Of a stretch of DNA of 64,000 nucleotides, positions 38,450 to 47,610 are shown one piece after another. This stretch comes from Rhodothermus bifroesti. Lineage in GTDB: Bacteria; Bacteroidota; Rhodothermia; Rhodothermales; Rhodothermaceae. Location: assembly GCF_017908595.1 (NCBI RefSeq), contig NZ_JAGKTL010000002.1:620001-684000 (forward strand), in the 5' to 3' direction. The notes below the pieces were generated by a model. It made no database searches. It worked only from the letters and a program-made list of their open reading frames with translations, and had not been told where the DNA came from. Numbering within the stretch: position 1 is the stretch's first letter; each line of letters opens with the position of its first letter. Both the position numbers and the translations under genes were made by a program.

Positions 38450-38812
38450 TCAATCCTGATCTGGGTTCCCTTTTGCCGGCTCTTCATACGTCTGAGTCGC
38501 CAGATGCTCCTGGAGTGCCTGCAAAAATGCCCGAAGCGCTAGCAATTGTCCACGCATTTCTGAAAAAGCATTTTTGCGTCGCTCGAGCACCCGTCGCGCC
38601 CCTTCGATCGTGTAACGCTCGACGTGCAACAGGTACTGGATTTCGCGTACCAAGTGAAGGTCTTTTTCGGTATAGCGACGACGGCCAGCAGCATCTTTTT
38701 GCGGGCGCAGCATTGCAAATTCGCTCTCCCAGTACCGCAGCACGTGCGGCGCCAGTCCCGTCAAGCGAGCCACTTCTCCGATCGTATAGAATTTTTCAGA
38801 GGCTTCCTGCAT
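38450..38812 (-). CDS. MerR-family transcriptional regulator
   Basis: A 120-residue regulator. The winged-helix motif is FYTIGEVARLTGLAPHVLRYWESEF (residues about 7-31), followed by the wing AAGRRRYTEKDLHLVREIQYLL and a C-terminal dimerisation helix (FSEMRGQLLALRAFLQALQEHL). No cysteine cluster for metal sensing is present. The start at 38812 is decided by the strong ribosome binding site AAGGAGG just upstream; the frame extends to 38857 but without one. It is divergent from the DMT transporter gene, with about 100 bp between the starts, so it might control that gene, though this is inference. Confidence 0.9.
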   Translation of the reverse strand: MQEASEKFYTIGEVARLTGLAPHVLRYWESEFAMLRPQKDAAGRRRYTEKDLHLVREIQYLLHVERYTIEGARRVLERRKNAFSEMRGQLLALRAFLQALQEHLATQTYEEPAKGNPDQD

Positions 38813-38910
38813 AAACGCATCCTCCTTCTCGAAAATTAACAGGAAGCTATCAAACATAAAAATAGCGTACGCGCATATTGGGGCACTTCCCTACGCTTTT
38901 AATCCCACTT

Positions 38911-39828
38911 ATGACTCGCCGTACGCTGCGTTACGAGCTCGCTCTCCTATTCGACGTTTTGGTCTGGGGTATCAATTTCCCCATCATCAAGGTAGCACTG
39001 GCTGTTATGCACCCCTTTGTGGTGAACGTCTTTCGGTTTATCTTCTCGCTACTTGTGCTCTGGGGGCTTCACCTACAAGCGCAGCGGCGGAGCGGCACCG
39101 ACTTCTTTGCGCCGCTACGAACGCATGCTTGGGCCATCGTGGGCCTAGGGTTGCTTGGGTATGTGATCTACCAAGTGGCGTTCATTCTAGGCGTGAGCCT
39201 AACTACGGCAGGCAGTGCGGCCTTGATTATGGCTAGTGCACCCTTATGGACTGCCCTGATGAGCCAGCTGTTGAGGTATGACCGGCTGCATTGGTTAGGC
39301 TGGATGGGCCTGCTGCTTTCGCTTGCCGGGACGGTGTTGGTTGTCCTCTACAGTCCACGGGCATTGGATTTCTCGCGTCAGGCGCTGCAAGGGAACCTGC
39401 TCATGATGGGCGCCTCGGTAGCCTGGGGCGCCTATACCGCCTTGAGTCAACCCCTAGTCCGCAAGATCGACCCATCTAGTTTAACCTTCCTTAGCTTATT
39501 GCCTGCTTATCCTGTCTTATTGATTTTAGGAATTTTGTTTTTCGATACGGTCACCTGGTCTGCTGTAGATGGCAGGGCTTGGGCCGCCATTATTTTTTCT
39601 GGAGCGCTTTCGACAGGCTTGACCCTTGCGCTATGGAACCAAGCTGTTCGCCATGTGGGCCCAGCACACACAGCAGCCTTTGGCAATTTGACGCCCTTTG
39701 TGGCTCTGGTTGCGGGGCACTTGCTGCTTAACGAGCCGATTACGTTCGCCCAAATATTGGGAGGGGTCTTAATTTTAGGAGGCTTGCTCCTCATGCGTCG
39801 CACGCGCCGCCTGCCTCCTGCAACCTAG
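38911..39828 (+). CDS. DMT-superfamily (EamA) transporter
   Basis: A 305-residue membrane protein with ten predicted helices in two EamA repeats. The first repeat opens LLFDVLVWGINFPIIKVAL and the second has MGASVAWGAYTALSQPLVRK. The C-terminal helix pair AFGNLTPFVALVAGHLLLNE is a very typical EamA ending. I prefer the ATG at 38911; a TTG at 38878 would add 11 residues. Substrate is unknown. It differs clearly from the DMT gene at 16788. It ends 4 bp from the convergent sbcC. Confidence 0.88.
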   Translation: MTRRTLRYELALLFDVLVWGINFPIIKVALAVMHPFVVNVFRFIFSLLVLWGLHLQAQRRSGTDFFAPLRTHAWAIVGLGLLGYVIYQVAFILGVSLTTAGSAALIMASAPLWTALMSQLLRYDRLHWLGWMGLLLSLAGTVLVVLYSPRALDFSRQALQGNLLMMGASVAWGAYTALSQPLVRKIDPSSLTFLSLLPAYPVLLILGILFFDTVTWSAVDGRAWAAIIFSGALSTGLTLALWNQAVRHVGPAHTAAFGNLTPFVALVAGHLLLNEPITFAQILGGVLILGGLLLMRRTRRLPPAT

Positions 39829-39832
39829 CTCG

Positions 39833-42800
39833 TCACACGCCAAACACTTCGAAGCGTGAACCTTCGATAGGATCTTTCTCTACTTCAATGCGCACAGGGA
39901 AAGCCTGTTTAAGCTCGTTGAGATGGGTAATGACCAAAATTTTATCAAAATCCGACTGCACAGCTTGGATCACTTCGATCAGGTGCTGGAGGCCTTGGGC
40001 ATCTTGCGTGCCAAAACCCTCGTCGATTACCAGGGTGCGAATGCGCACGCCACTCCGCTCAGCCAGGAGCTGGGCCAATGCTAGCCGCAGAGCAAAGTCG
40101 ATGCGAAAGGCTTCGCCACCTGAAAACGTCTCGTAAGGGCGCGGTACGCTCTGTTCGTCGGTAATAATAATATCCAGCGTTTCTTTGGTACCGCCGGTTT
40201 TTTTATCTCGCTGCGTGCGCAGCTCAATATGCATACGGCCGTCAGTTAGGCGGTCGAGCCATTCGTTAGCCCGGGCTTCAAGCTCAGGCAGCGTTTGCTC
40301 GATAATCAGCGAAGGGATACCGTGTTTCCCGAAGGCTTGTCGTAAATGTTCGTAGAGGCGGGCGCGATGCTTTAGGGTTTGCAATTCTTGCTGCTGCTGC
40401 GCACGGGCGTTTTGCAAACTTTCGAGCTGTTCTAAACGTGCCTGGTGCTCCCCAATCTGTTGTTCCAGGCGATGACGCTCGGTCTCAAGGTCTTCGAAGG
40501 CTTTTTGGGCTTCGGCGTAGGCTGTTGTTATATGTGCTGTGGAGGCCAGCTCCTGGGCAAGCGCTTGGCATTGGGCCTCGAGCCGGTCACGTTCGCTTTG
40601 CTCTCGCTCGATGCGCTTGCGGAGCTGACGACGGCTTTGCCGCGTGCTTTCCAGGTCTTGCTGTGCATGCAGTAGTTCCTGCAACCGAGCCCCAACATCT
40701 CCTAGCGCTTCGAGTTCTTGTCGAACGTGATGGAACTGGGCGGCATCAAAGCCGATGTGCATAAGCTTTTCCTGCAGCTCACGGCGACGTTGCTGCACCG
40801 ACTGCAGGGCTTCACCGTGGTCCAGTTCTTCGCGCAAGACGCGTTCTTGCTGACGCAGGCGCTCTAGTTCACGCTCCAGACCTTCACGCTGTCCTTCTTG
40901 GTATTCCAGCTCTGCCAGCCGCTCTTGGAGTGGACCAACTTCGGCAGCTTGCTGGCGTAGCTGTTCCAAAAGTCCTAGATCAAGCGGTAAAGCCTCAAGC
41001 TGGCGGTGCAGGGCCTCAAGCTGTCGGCGCTCCAGTTGTGCAAAGGTTTGTTCGCGGAGCTGCAGTTCCAGGCTTTCAATTTGGGCTTGAAGTTGCGTCA
41101 GCGTCTGCTGCCGCTTACGCAGTTCTTCCAAGCGTGCCGTCACCTGCGCCAGCCGCTCTGGGGCTTGGGCTAAACGATCGCGTAACGTGCGCTTTTCCTG
41201 GTATTGTTCGCGGAGCATTGCGCGACGCTTTTCTTGCTCAACCAGCTGAGCTTGTCCCTCAGCAAGCTGCTGTGCCAGGGTTTGAAGTTGCGTTTCGTAA
41301 TGGCGGCAAACCTCTTCGCGATGGGCCGGCTCTAGGTGACTGCCGCAGACCGGACACACGTCTTCGTCCCCTTGGACAAAAGTGTCGTAGCGTGCCTTAA
41401 GGGCTTCCTGTTGGCTTTTGAGCTCTGCAAGCCGCGCTTGCTGGCTTTCAATCGCTTGCTTAAGCGCTACGCCTTCCTCAGCAAGTGCCTCCAGTTCGTG
41501 GCTTAACGCTTGATAACGGGCAGTTTCCGTCTCCAAGCGCTGGCGCTCTTGTTCTAGCATAGGCAAAGGTGCCAGCGCCTGCATTTCTTGCTCCTGCTGT
41601 GCGCGCAGCGAAGCCAGGGATCCTTCAAGTTGTTTCTGTTTTGCCAGCAGCGACTGCATCACCTCACGAAGTTGCATTTCTACGGCTTCGCGCTCGCGAC
41701 GGCGCTGCTCCAGCTGGGCTACTTGCTGTTGGGCTTTTTTAGCCTGTTGCAGGCGTGTTTCTAGTTTTGGTCGTTCCCGCAGCTTGGAGGTTAACTCTTC
41801 GAGCCGCTGCTGTTTATGCTTTTGCTCCAGTAAAACGGCCTGCAGCTTTTTCTCCAGTTCGCCACGAAGGCGATCCAACTCCCGGTCGAGCTGATGCAGC
41901 TGCTCTTCAATGCTCCGGCACAGCTCACGTTTTTCTTCAAGCTGCCGCAGCGTCTGTTGGAGTTGCTGAAAGCGCTCGTAGTCGCGCTCGATGGTTGACC
42001 GCTGAGCCCGTATGTGTTCGTAGCGTTCAATACGGGCTTCAAGCTCGACCAGGCGATACTGATCCTCCTGCAGCAACTCCTCTTGACGCTGAAGCTGCGC
42101 TTTGAGCTCTTCCAAGCGACGCCGGCTTTCTTCAAGACGCACCTTTTGGGCATGCAGCTGCTGCAGCTGCGCGCGCTTTTGGGCCAACTTGTCTTCTAAG
42201 GCTGCTCGCTGCTGCAAGAGAAGCTGATAGGCCTCTCGAATGCGGGGGACTTCGGCCAGGGCGGCCTGCATCTGCTCAAGTTGGCGTGCTAGCCATTCGG
42301 CCCGGTCTTGTGCTTTACGAGCCTCTTCCCGTGCCAGCTCGGCCAACCGCTCATAGCGCTCTAGGTTAAGAATGCGCGCCAGAATTTCTTTACGCTCGCT
42401 GGGTTTTTTGCGGGTGAATTCATCCGAACGTCCCTGCAGCAAAAACGAGGCATTAACGAAAGTCTGGTAATCTAGGCCGAGCACCTGATTGAGACGGGCT
42501 TGGGTTTCTGCAACCGAAGGTGCGGTCAGCGGCCGATAGCTTTGGGTTTCGGGATCAAAAACCTGAAGCTCCAGCTCGGGCCGATTGGTCTTTCCCGAAG
42601 CCGAACGGGTATAGCGACGAAGAACACGATAACGAACGCCTTCAAGATCAAAGGTAAATTCAACTTCCATGTAGCGGGCACCAATGCGCAACAGGTATTC
42701 ATCGGGCTTGCGGCTGTCACTAGGTCTGCGGGCTTCCCCCCACAGAGCCCAAGTAATCGCGTCCAGCAGCGCCGACTTCCCCTGGCCATTACTGCCCGAA

Positions 42801-42892
42801 AGACAGGCTATTTGAAAAGGCCGAAAATCGAGTACAGGGGCGACCTCGCCGTAGCTCATGAAATTCTTTAAGCGTAGCTCAACCGGGACCAT
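39833..42892 (-). CDS. sbcC: SbcC-like nuclease subunit (SMC/Rad50 family ATPase)
   Basis: A 1019-residue Rad50-type protein that, with SbcD, cleaves hairpins and blocked DNA ends. The N-terminal ATPase lobe has LKNFMSYGE and Walker A CLSGSNGQGKSALLDAITWA. Long coiled-coil arms rich in Gln, Glu, Leu and Arg follow on both sides of the zinc hook CPVCG (about residue 511). The C-terminal lobe has the ABC signature TFSGGEAFRIDFALRLALAQ and Walker B LVIDEGFGTQD. I start at ATG 42892 (MVPVELRLKNFMSYG); upstream codons to 42919 are less conserved. No sbcD lies beside it, unlike the usual sbcDC arrangement, so the nuclease subunit must be encoded elsewhere. Confidence 0.93.
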   Translation of the reverse strand: MVPVELRLKNFMSYGEVAPVLDFRPFQIACLSGSNGQGKSALLDAITWALWGEARRPSDSRKPDEYLLRIGARYMEVEFTFDLEGVRYRVLRRYTRSASGKTNRPELELQVFDPETQSYRPLTAPSVAETQARLNQVLGLDYQTFVNASFLLQGRSDEFTRKKPSERKEILARILNLERYERLAELAREEARKAQDRAEWLARQLEQMQAALAEVPRIREAYQLLLQQRAALEDKLAQKRAQLQQLHAQKVRLEESRRRLEELKAQLQRQEELLQEDQYRLVELEARIERYEHIRAQRSTIERDYERFQQLQQTLRQLEEKRELCRSIEEQLHQLDRELDRLRGELEKKLQAVLLEQKHKQQRLEELTSKLRERPKLETRLQQAKKAQQQVAQLEQRRREREAVEMQLREVMQSLLAKQKQLEGSLASLRAQQEQEMQALAPLPMLEQERQRLETETARYQALSHELEALAEEGVALKQAIESQQARLAELKSQQEALKARYDTFVQGDEDVCPVCGSHLEPAHREEVCRHYETQLQTLAQQLAEGQAQLVEQEKRRAMLREQYQEKRTLRDRLAQAPERLAQVTARLEELRKRQQTLTQLQAQIESLELQLREQTFAQLERRQLEALHRQLEALPLDLGLLEQLRQQAAEVGPLQERLAELEYQEGQREGLERELERLRQQERVLREELDHGEALQSVQQRRRELQEKLMHIGFDAAQFHHVRQELEALGDVGARLQELLHAQQDLESTRQSRRQLRKRIEREQSERDRLEAQCQALAQELASTAHITTAYAEAQKAFEDLETERHRLEQQIGEHQARLEQLESLQNARAQQQQELQTLKHRARLYEHLRQAFGKHGIPSLIIEQTLPELEARANEWLDRLTDGRMHIELRTQRDKKTGGTKETLDIIITDEQSVPRPYETFSGGEAFRIDFALRLALAQLLAERSGVRIRTLVIDEGFGTQDAQGLQHLIEVIQAVQSDFDKILVITHLNELKQAFPVRIEVEKDPIEGSRFEVFGV

Positions 42893-42938
42893 GAGAGGGC
42901 TACGGGTTGGTTCATGCAAAGATACGTAATTTCCCCGC

Positions 42939-43901
42939 TCAAGTGGACCGGGCCTGCTCAGCCTGAGCCTTTAGCGGATCTTCGGGCTCTTGATGGCCTT
43001 GCGGGTGTGCAGCTTCGTGGCGTTCGGGCTCTAAATGGGCCGTAACGTACACGCGCTGGCCCTGAAAACGCGCATGGATAGCCTCTTCCACAGCATGGGC
43101 TTGGGCATGGACCTCGTCGAGCGTGCGCTCGCCAGGAAGCATCAGGTGATACTCTACCCAGAGCTGGTCACCCGTACGGCGGTGTCGGAGTTGATGATAG
43201 TCTGAGATCATGCCTTGTTGAACAGCTGCATCAAGCACTTCCAGAAGCGTACGCGTATCGTCTTCACGTACGCGCTCCATAAGGCCGGTAAAAGACTGTC
43301 GAAGCAGCTGCAATGCGGTCCGCAAAATGTTTAGGGCCATCAAAATGGCAATCAAAGGGTCCAGCCAGACTATACCCGTCCAAGCTACCAGCGCCACGCC
43401 TAGCACCACCCCCAAGCTGGTCCACATGTCGGTCAGTACATGCCGACCGTTGGCCTCAAGCACTAGGCTTTGGTAACGCCGCCCAACGCGAATCAGGTAT
43501 AGCCCCAAAAGCAAGTTGATTGCGCTGAAAAGCCCTATCAACAACACGCCCAGTCCTAATTGCCGCAATGCTGGGCCATAAATCAATGCTTTAGCTGCTG
43601 TATAGAGAATGCTTGCGGCAGCCAGCAGGATCATGGCTCCTTCGAAACCGGCCGAAAAATAGGCAATTTTGCCATGACCGTAAGGGTGCTCAGCATCGGG
43701 GGGCTGCAGCGCATACCATAAGCTAAAAGCCACAAATGCCGTGGCTAGAATGTGCACAAGCGACTCGGCCGCATCCGAAAAGATGGCTGCACTACCGGTA
43801 AGCAGATAGGCAATGAACTTGCCCAACAGCATGAGTACCGACACCCCCAGGCTAGCCCCCATGGCCCGGTGGCGCGGATCTTTCCAATCAGGCCATTGCA
43901 T
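42939..43901 (-). CDS. Cation diffusion facilitator (CDF) metal efflux transporter
   Basis: A 320-residue CDF protein with about six membrane helices and a cytoplasmic ferredoxin-like domain (about 205-290). Helix 2 has IFSDAAESLVH, and the following loop has the family motif HPYGHGKIAYFSAGFEG. Helix 5 has ANGRHVLTDMWTS, giving an H-x3-D site. The helix 2 site is E-x3-H rather than the zinc-type H/D-x3-D, so the substrate cannot be read directly; manganese, iron and zinc are all possible. The last 25 residues are histidine- and acid-rich. It starts 276 bp from the divergent secreted-protein gene. Confidence 0.92.
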   Translation of the reverse strand: MQWPDWKDPRHRAMGASLGVSVLMLLGKFIAYLLTGSAAIFSDAAESLVHILATAFVAFSLWYALQPPDAEHPYGHGKIAYFSAGFEGAMILLAAASILYTAAKALIYGPALRQLGLGVLLIGLFSAINLLLGLYLIRVGRRYQSLVLEANGRHVLTDMWTSLGVVLGVALVAWTGIVWLDPLIAILMALNILRTALQLLRQSFTGLMERVREDDTRTLLEVLDAAVQQGMISDYHQLRHRRTGDQLWVEYHLMLPGERTLDEVHAQAHAVEEAIHARFQGQRVYVTAHLEPERHEAAHPQGHQEPEDPLKAQAEQARST

Positions 43902-44177
43902 AAATCCTTACAACAAACGGCGCGCGTTTGGCCAAAGAACGCATGCCCACCCAACTTCGTGCCCGCTTCAGGTCTTCTTAACGTCTGCTTAAGCCTAAAG
44001 CGCATTAATGTCTGTAAGATTACGCCAAATGCGTAGCTTTAAAAATCACCTCAACCCCCTTCTTACAAAAAGTCGATGGGTCATTACTTAAAACGTTGCG
44101 GTCGTTAGCAACAAGCATCTCCGGGGAACGGCCGCTCAGCTACTGAGAAGCTATTCACCAACCTTACATGTAGCACC
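43902..44177. other. Intergenic region with no recognised gene
   Basis: This 276-bp divergent promoter region lies between the CDF transporter and the T9SS-type secreted protein gene. I see no convincing ORF, terminator, riboswitch or operator in it. Confidence 0.5.
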
Positions 44178-45386
44178 ATGCAGTTCAACTATGGCGTGCT
44201 GCTCGGAGCGCTAATGCCTTGGATGGTTTGGGCACAGCCCAATGCCTGGATCAACGAGTTCCATTATGACAACGTAGGTGCCGATGCCGACGAATTTATT
44301 GAAGTCGTGCTAGAAAACGCGGCAGCTTACGCGCTTAGCGACTTTGCAGTGGTGCTCTACAACGGCAGCGGTGGCACCTCGTATGGCACTCATCGCCTTG
44401 ACACCTTTACGGAAGGCGCTACTGAAGGAGCTTACACGGTGTATTTCAAGTACATCCCAGGCCTTCAAAATGGTGCTCCCGATGGACTGGCCCTTTGCTA
44501 TCAGGGACACCTGCTCCAGTTTTTAAGCTATGAAGGCACGCTCACTGCTGTCGGCGGCTGCGCCGATGGCATACTTTCAACCGATATTGGCGTTGCAGAG
44601 GACGGCACAACGCCTGCTGGATATTCGCTGCAGCTGACAGGCTTGGGCGCGCGCTATGCCGACTTTTCGTGGGCGTCTCCCCAGCCAGCATCCCCAGGAG
44701 CAATCAATACTACCCAACGGCTCATAGGCCAGGTTACCTGCAGGTTAGCTCTACTGGGTACCTTAGAAGTACTTAGCGCAGCCCAGGGGCGAGCCCAAAT
44801 TCTAGGAACCGATGGTATTCAGCGTGTTCAGAACAGTCCAGTGCAGCCCAATGTCAACTTGCAGCTTATTTCGGTAACTGGACCGGGCGGCGGCGCGGTC
44901 TTTTCGGAGACAGCACCTGGCGTTTGGGAATTTACTGGAAGTGGAAGTCCGCCTACCGAAGCGTATGCTGTTTATCAGCGCTTAGACCTTCAAAGTCCAC
45001 ACAACCAGTTTTTCCTCCAGGTATCGACGCTCTGCCCCTCAGAACCGGACGGCACCCTCGAGGCGCACCTAGATCCTTTTTTTGCCTTTGAACTTCTCCC
45101 CCAGCCTGCTCTACAGGTTACCCCTAATCCTTTCCGCACGCAAACCGTGCTAACCCTGAGTCTTCCTGAAGCAGCCTTGGTCACGGTGGCGATTTACGAT
45201 CTATTGGGACGCCACGTAGCAACGCTGGCTCACGAGAGTCTAGCCGCAGGTCGGCACCAGCTGGTTTGGAATGGCACGTCTATGGGCCATGTCCTTCCCG
45301 CCGGCCTTTACCTCGTCCGCACCGAAGTGCAGCCTCCGGGCCGAGCACCTCAGGTGCACACGCACCGGTTATATCGCCTTCCCTAA
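44178..45386 (+). CDS. Secreted lamin-tail-like domain protein with T9SS-type sorting tail
   Basis: A 402-residue exported protein. A signal peptide (about 1-19, ending WAQ) is followed by a segment typical of bacterial lamin-tail domains: AWINEFHYDNVGADADEFIE, then DFAVVLYNGSGG and, at its end, GYSLQLTG with SPGAIN. The middle (about 185-310) has four cysteines and no clear domain. The C-terminal about 85 residues (VTPNPFRTQTVLTLSL, IYDLLGRHVATL, LPAGLYLVR) are a FlgD-like/T9SS sorting domain, so surface display or release is likely. Lamin-tail domains often accompany secreted nucleases, but no nuclease domain is present. The lasso-leader peptide gene starts 23 bp after its stop, with no terminator between. 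Confidence 0.85.
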   Translation: MQFNYGVLLGALMPWMVWAQPNAWINEFHYDNVGADADEFIEVVLENAAAYALSDFAVVLYNGSGGTSYGTHRLDTFTEGATEGAYTVYFKYIPGLQNGAPDGLALCYQGHLLQFLSYEGTLTAVGGCADGILSTDIGVAEDGTTPAGYSLQLTGLGARYADFSWASPQPASPGAINTTQRLIGQVTCRLALLGTLEVLSAAQGRAQILGTDGIQRVQNSPVQPNVNLQLISVTGPGGGAVFSETAPGVWEFTGSGSPPTEAYAVYQRLDLQSPHNQFFLQVSTLCPSEPDGTLEAHLDPFFAFELLPQPALQVTPNPFRTQTVLTLSLPEAALVTVAIYDLLGRHVATLAHESLAAGRHQLVWNGTSMGHVLPAGLYLVRTEVQPPGRAPQVHTHRLYRLP

Positions 45387-45409
45387 CCACCCAACCCTTT
45401 GCGCAAACC

Positions 45410-45619
45410 ATGGATGCTATGCAAACAGCCCAAACGTTCGGATCCACCAAGAATACGCCTCTCCTTGCAGCACCCCCACATGCCATGCAGACAGTTCAGA
45501 CGTCCCTTTTGGAAATGCCGACACCGGCACCTAACACGCGTCGCCCTTACCGTTCGCCTCGACTGCAATGCCTTGGACGGCTCACAGTGTGCACAAGCGG
45601 CAGTTTTGATTTTTCCTAA
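45410..45619 (+). CDS. Small peptide with lasso-RiPP leader motif and very short core
   Basis: A 69-residue peptide beginning at ATG 45410. Residues 47-64 fit the lasso-peptide leader consensus Y-x2-P-x-L-x3-G-x5-T-x-G exactly: Tyr47, Pro50, Leu52, Gly56, Thr62, Gly64. In lasso precursors this motif binds the PqqD-like recognition domain, and cleavage follows the residue after the threonine, so the core here would be only GSFDFS. That is too short for a lasso ring, which needs Asp or Glu at core position 7-9. The N-terminal half carries a loose internal duplication (AMQTAQT, AMQTVQT), and an ATG at 45485 could serve as a shorter start. No lasso cyclase, protease or recognition protein lies in the window. 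It is followed by a strong terminator. Confidence 0.6.
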   Translation: MDAMQTAQTFGSTKNTPLLAAPPHAMQTVQTSLLEMPTPAPNTRRPYRSPRLQCLGRLTVCTSGSFDFS

Positions 45620-45640
45620 GGGCTCGCCGCCTTATGCAAC

Positions 45641-45667
45641 AACCCTCCCTTAAGGAGGGTTTTTTTG
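45641..45667 (+). terminator. Rho-independent terminator after the small peptide gene
   Basis: Stem AACCCTCC / GGAGGGTT with a five-base loop, followed by seven T residues. It closes the unit made of the lamin-tail protein and the peptide, and separates it from uvrC, which starts 25 bp later. Confidence 0.92.
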
Positions 45668-45691
45668 TTACTAAGCTGATACCATGGTGCC

Positions 45692-47536
45692 ATGACACCA
45701 GCGCTTCAAGAAAAACTGGCCCATTTGCCTGCGCGTCCGGGTGTCTATCTGCACAAAGATGCTGCCGGCCAGGTGCTCTACGTAGGCAAGGCCAAGAATC
45801 TACGCCAGCGCGTCCGCTCTTACTTTCAGGAAAGCCGTCCGCGCGACGGCCGCTTAGAAGCACTCGTGCGAAAAATTGCCGATGTTGAAGTCATCGTCAC
45901 CGATACCGAAGCCGAAGCGCTCATCTTAGAAAACAATCTCATCAAGCAACTCAAGCCGCGCTATAACATCAATCTACGGGATGACAAGACCTATCCTTAC
46001 ATTTGCATTGCCCGTGAGCATTTCCCTCGGGTCTTTCCTACGCGACGCGTCCGCAAAGACGGCGCAAAGTACTTTGGACCGTATACCGATGTAGGTCACA
46101 TGCATCGCCTGCTACGGCTGATTCGCTCGGTCTTTAAGGTGCGCACTTGTAAACTTAATCTCTCCCCTGAAGCAATTGCAGCGGGTAAATACCAGCCTTG
46201 CCTGGAGTATCACATTAAAAAATGCGCAGCACCTTGCATTGGCCTACAATCCGAGGAAGCTTACAATGCCACCATTCGTCAGATCGAACAGCTCTTAAAC
46301 GGAAAAACGCAGGCACTCATTGCGCAGCTACGGGCCGAAATGCACGCCTGTGCAGCTGCACTGAACTTCGAACGCGCAGCCGAGTTGCGCGACCAGATTC
46401 GGCTACTGACCGAGCATGCAGAGCGGCAAAAGATCATCAGCCAAGATTTTGCCGATCGCGACGTGTTTGCATTGGCCGTCGACCGTACAGAAGGGGTGGC
46501 CTGCGGCGTCGTCTTCCAGGTACGTGAAGGAAAGGTTATCGGTCGTCGCCACCAGTATCTGCGCCGCATTGAAGGCCAATCGGATAGCGCATTGCTCCAA
46601 GCTTTTGTTGAGGCTTACTATGCCGAAGCTGTCTTCTTTCCAGAGGAGGTATTGCTCTCACACCCGCTCGAAGAGCCCAGTGCCCTAGCAGCACTATTGC
46701 GCGAGCGGCGTGGGCAAAAAGTGCCGCTTCGCCTGCCGCAGCGCGGTGAAAAGGTCGGCCTGGTGCGCTTGGCCGAAGCCAATGCTCAGCTCCTGCTTGA
46801 AGAATGGCGATTGGCCCAACAAAAACGGGGCGAGGCTCGGATTCCTGAAGCTGTTCGGGCGCTCCAAGAAGCGCTTCAGCTTCCGCACTTACCGCGCCGT
46901 ATTGAGTGCTTTGACATTTCTCACTTGGGGGGTACGGGCACGGTTGCTTCCTGCGTTGTGTTCGAAGACGGCCGTCCGAGCAAACGCGACTATCGCATCT
47001 TTAAGATTCGTAGTGTGCCTTCGGGTAAACCCGACGATTACCAGGCGATGCGGGAAGTGATCACGCGACGCTACCAACGCCTACGCAACGAAGAAGGCCC
47101 GTGGCCCGATCTTGTGGTTATTGATGGCGGCAAAGGTCAGCTCTCCAGTGCCTTAGCAGCGCTCGAGGCTTTGGGCCTCCAAAACCATTTTCCGATCATT
47201 GGTCTGGCCAAACGTCTGGAAGAAATTTACCGGCCTGGGGACCCTGACCCGTATCAGCTCCCAAAAACAAGCCTGGCATTGCAGCTGCTGCAACGCGTCC
47301 GCAATGAAGCCCATCGCTTTGCCCTGGCTACGCAACGCCGCCAACGCAAACGCGTATTGCGCTCTGAGTTGCTGGATATTCCCGGAATTGGCCTGCGCAC
47401 CGTTGAAAAGCTCTTGCAGCACTTTGGCTCAGTGCAGCGCGTGCGCGAAGCGAGCATCGAGGCCTTAGCCGCTGTGGTAGGCCAAACCCGCGCCCAGCGC
47501 ATTCGCCAGCACCTCGATAGCCTCTCGCCAGCATAG
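45692..47536 (+). CDS. uvrC: Excinuclease ABC subunit C
   Basis: A 614-residue nucleotide-excision repair nuclease that incises on both sides of lesions marked by UvrAB. The GIY-YIG domain at the N-terminus has GVYLHKDAAGQVLYVGKAKN. The cysteine segment CLEYHIKKCAAPC and the UVR domain (ALNFERAAELRDQI) follow. The C-terminal RNase H-like nuclease has CFDISHLGGTGTVASCVVFE and LVVIDGGKGQL, and tandem helix-hairpin-helix motifs end the protein (IPGIGLRTVEKLLQHFGS). All domains are intact. The start lies just after the terminator of the peptide gene, so it needs its own nearby promoter. Confidence 0.97.
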   Translation: MTPALQEKLAHLPARPGVYLHKDAAGQVLYVGKAKNLRQRVRSYFQESRPRDGRLEALVRKIADVEVIVTDTEAEALILENNLIKQLKPRYNINLRDDKTYPYICIAREHFPRVFPTRRVRKDGAKYFGPYTDVGHMHRLLRLIRSVFKVRTCKLNLSPEAIAAGKYQPCLEYHIKKCAAPCIGLQSEEAYNATIRQIEQLLNGKTQALIAQLRAEMHACAAALNFERAAELRDQIRLLTEHAERQKIISQDFADRDVFALAVDRTEGVACGVVFQVREGKVIGRRHQYLRRIEGQSDSALLQAFVEAYYAEAVFFPEEVLLSHPLEEPSALAALLRERRGQKVPLRLPQRGEKVGLVRLAEANAQLLLEEWRLAQQKRGEARIPEAVRALQEALQLPHLPRRIECFDISHLGGTGTVASCVVFEDGRPSKRDYRIFKIRSVPSGKPDDYQAMREVITRRYQRLRNEEGPWPDLVVIDGGKGQLSSALAALEALGLQNHFPIIGLAKRLEEIYRPGDPDPYQLPKTSLALQLLQRVRNEAHRFALATQRRQRKRVLRSELLDIPGIGLRTVEKLLQHFGSVQRVREASIEALAAVVGQTRAQRIRQHLDSLSPA

Positions 47537-47610
47537 CTGTCGACTAGCATCTCCCCTGGATTGATGCTAAGTTTGGGCGTTCCCAGTGCTCAAGCTTCCA
47601 GACGTTTGCC

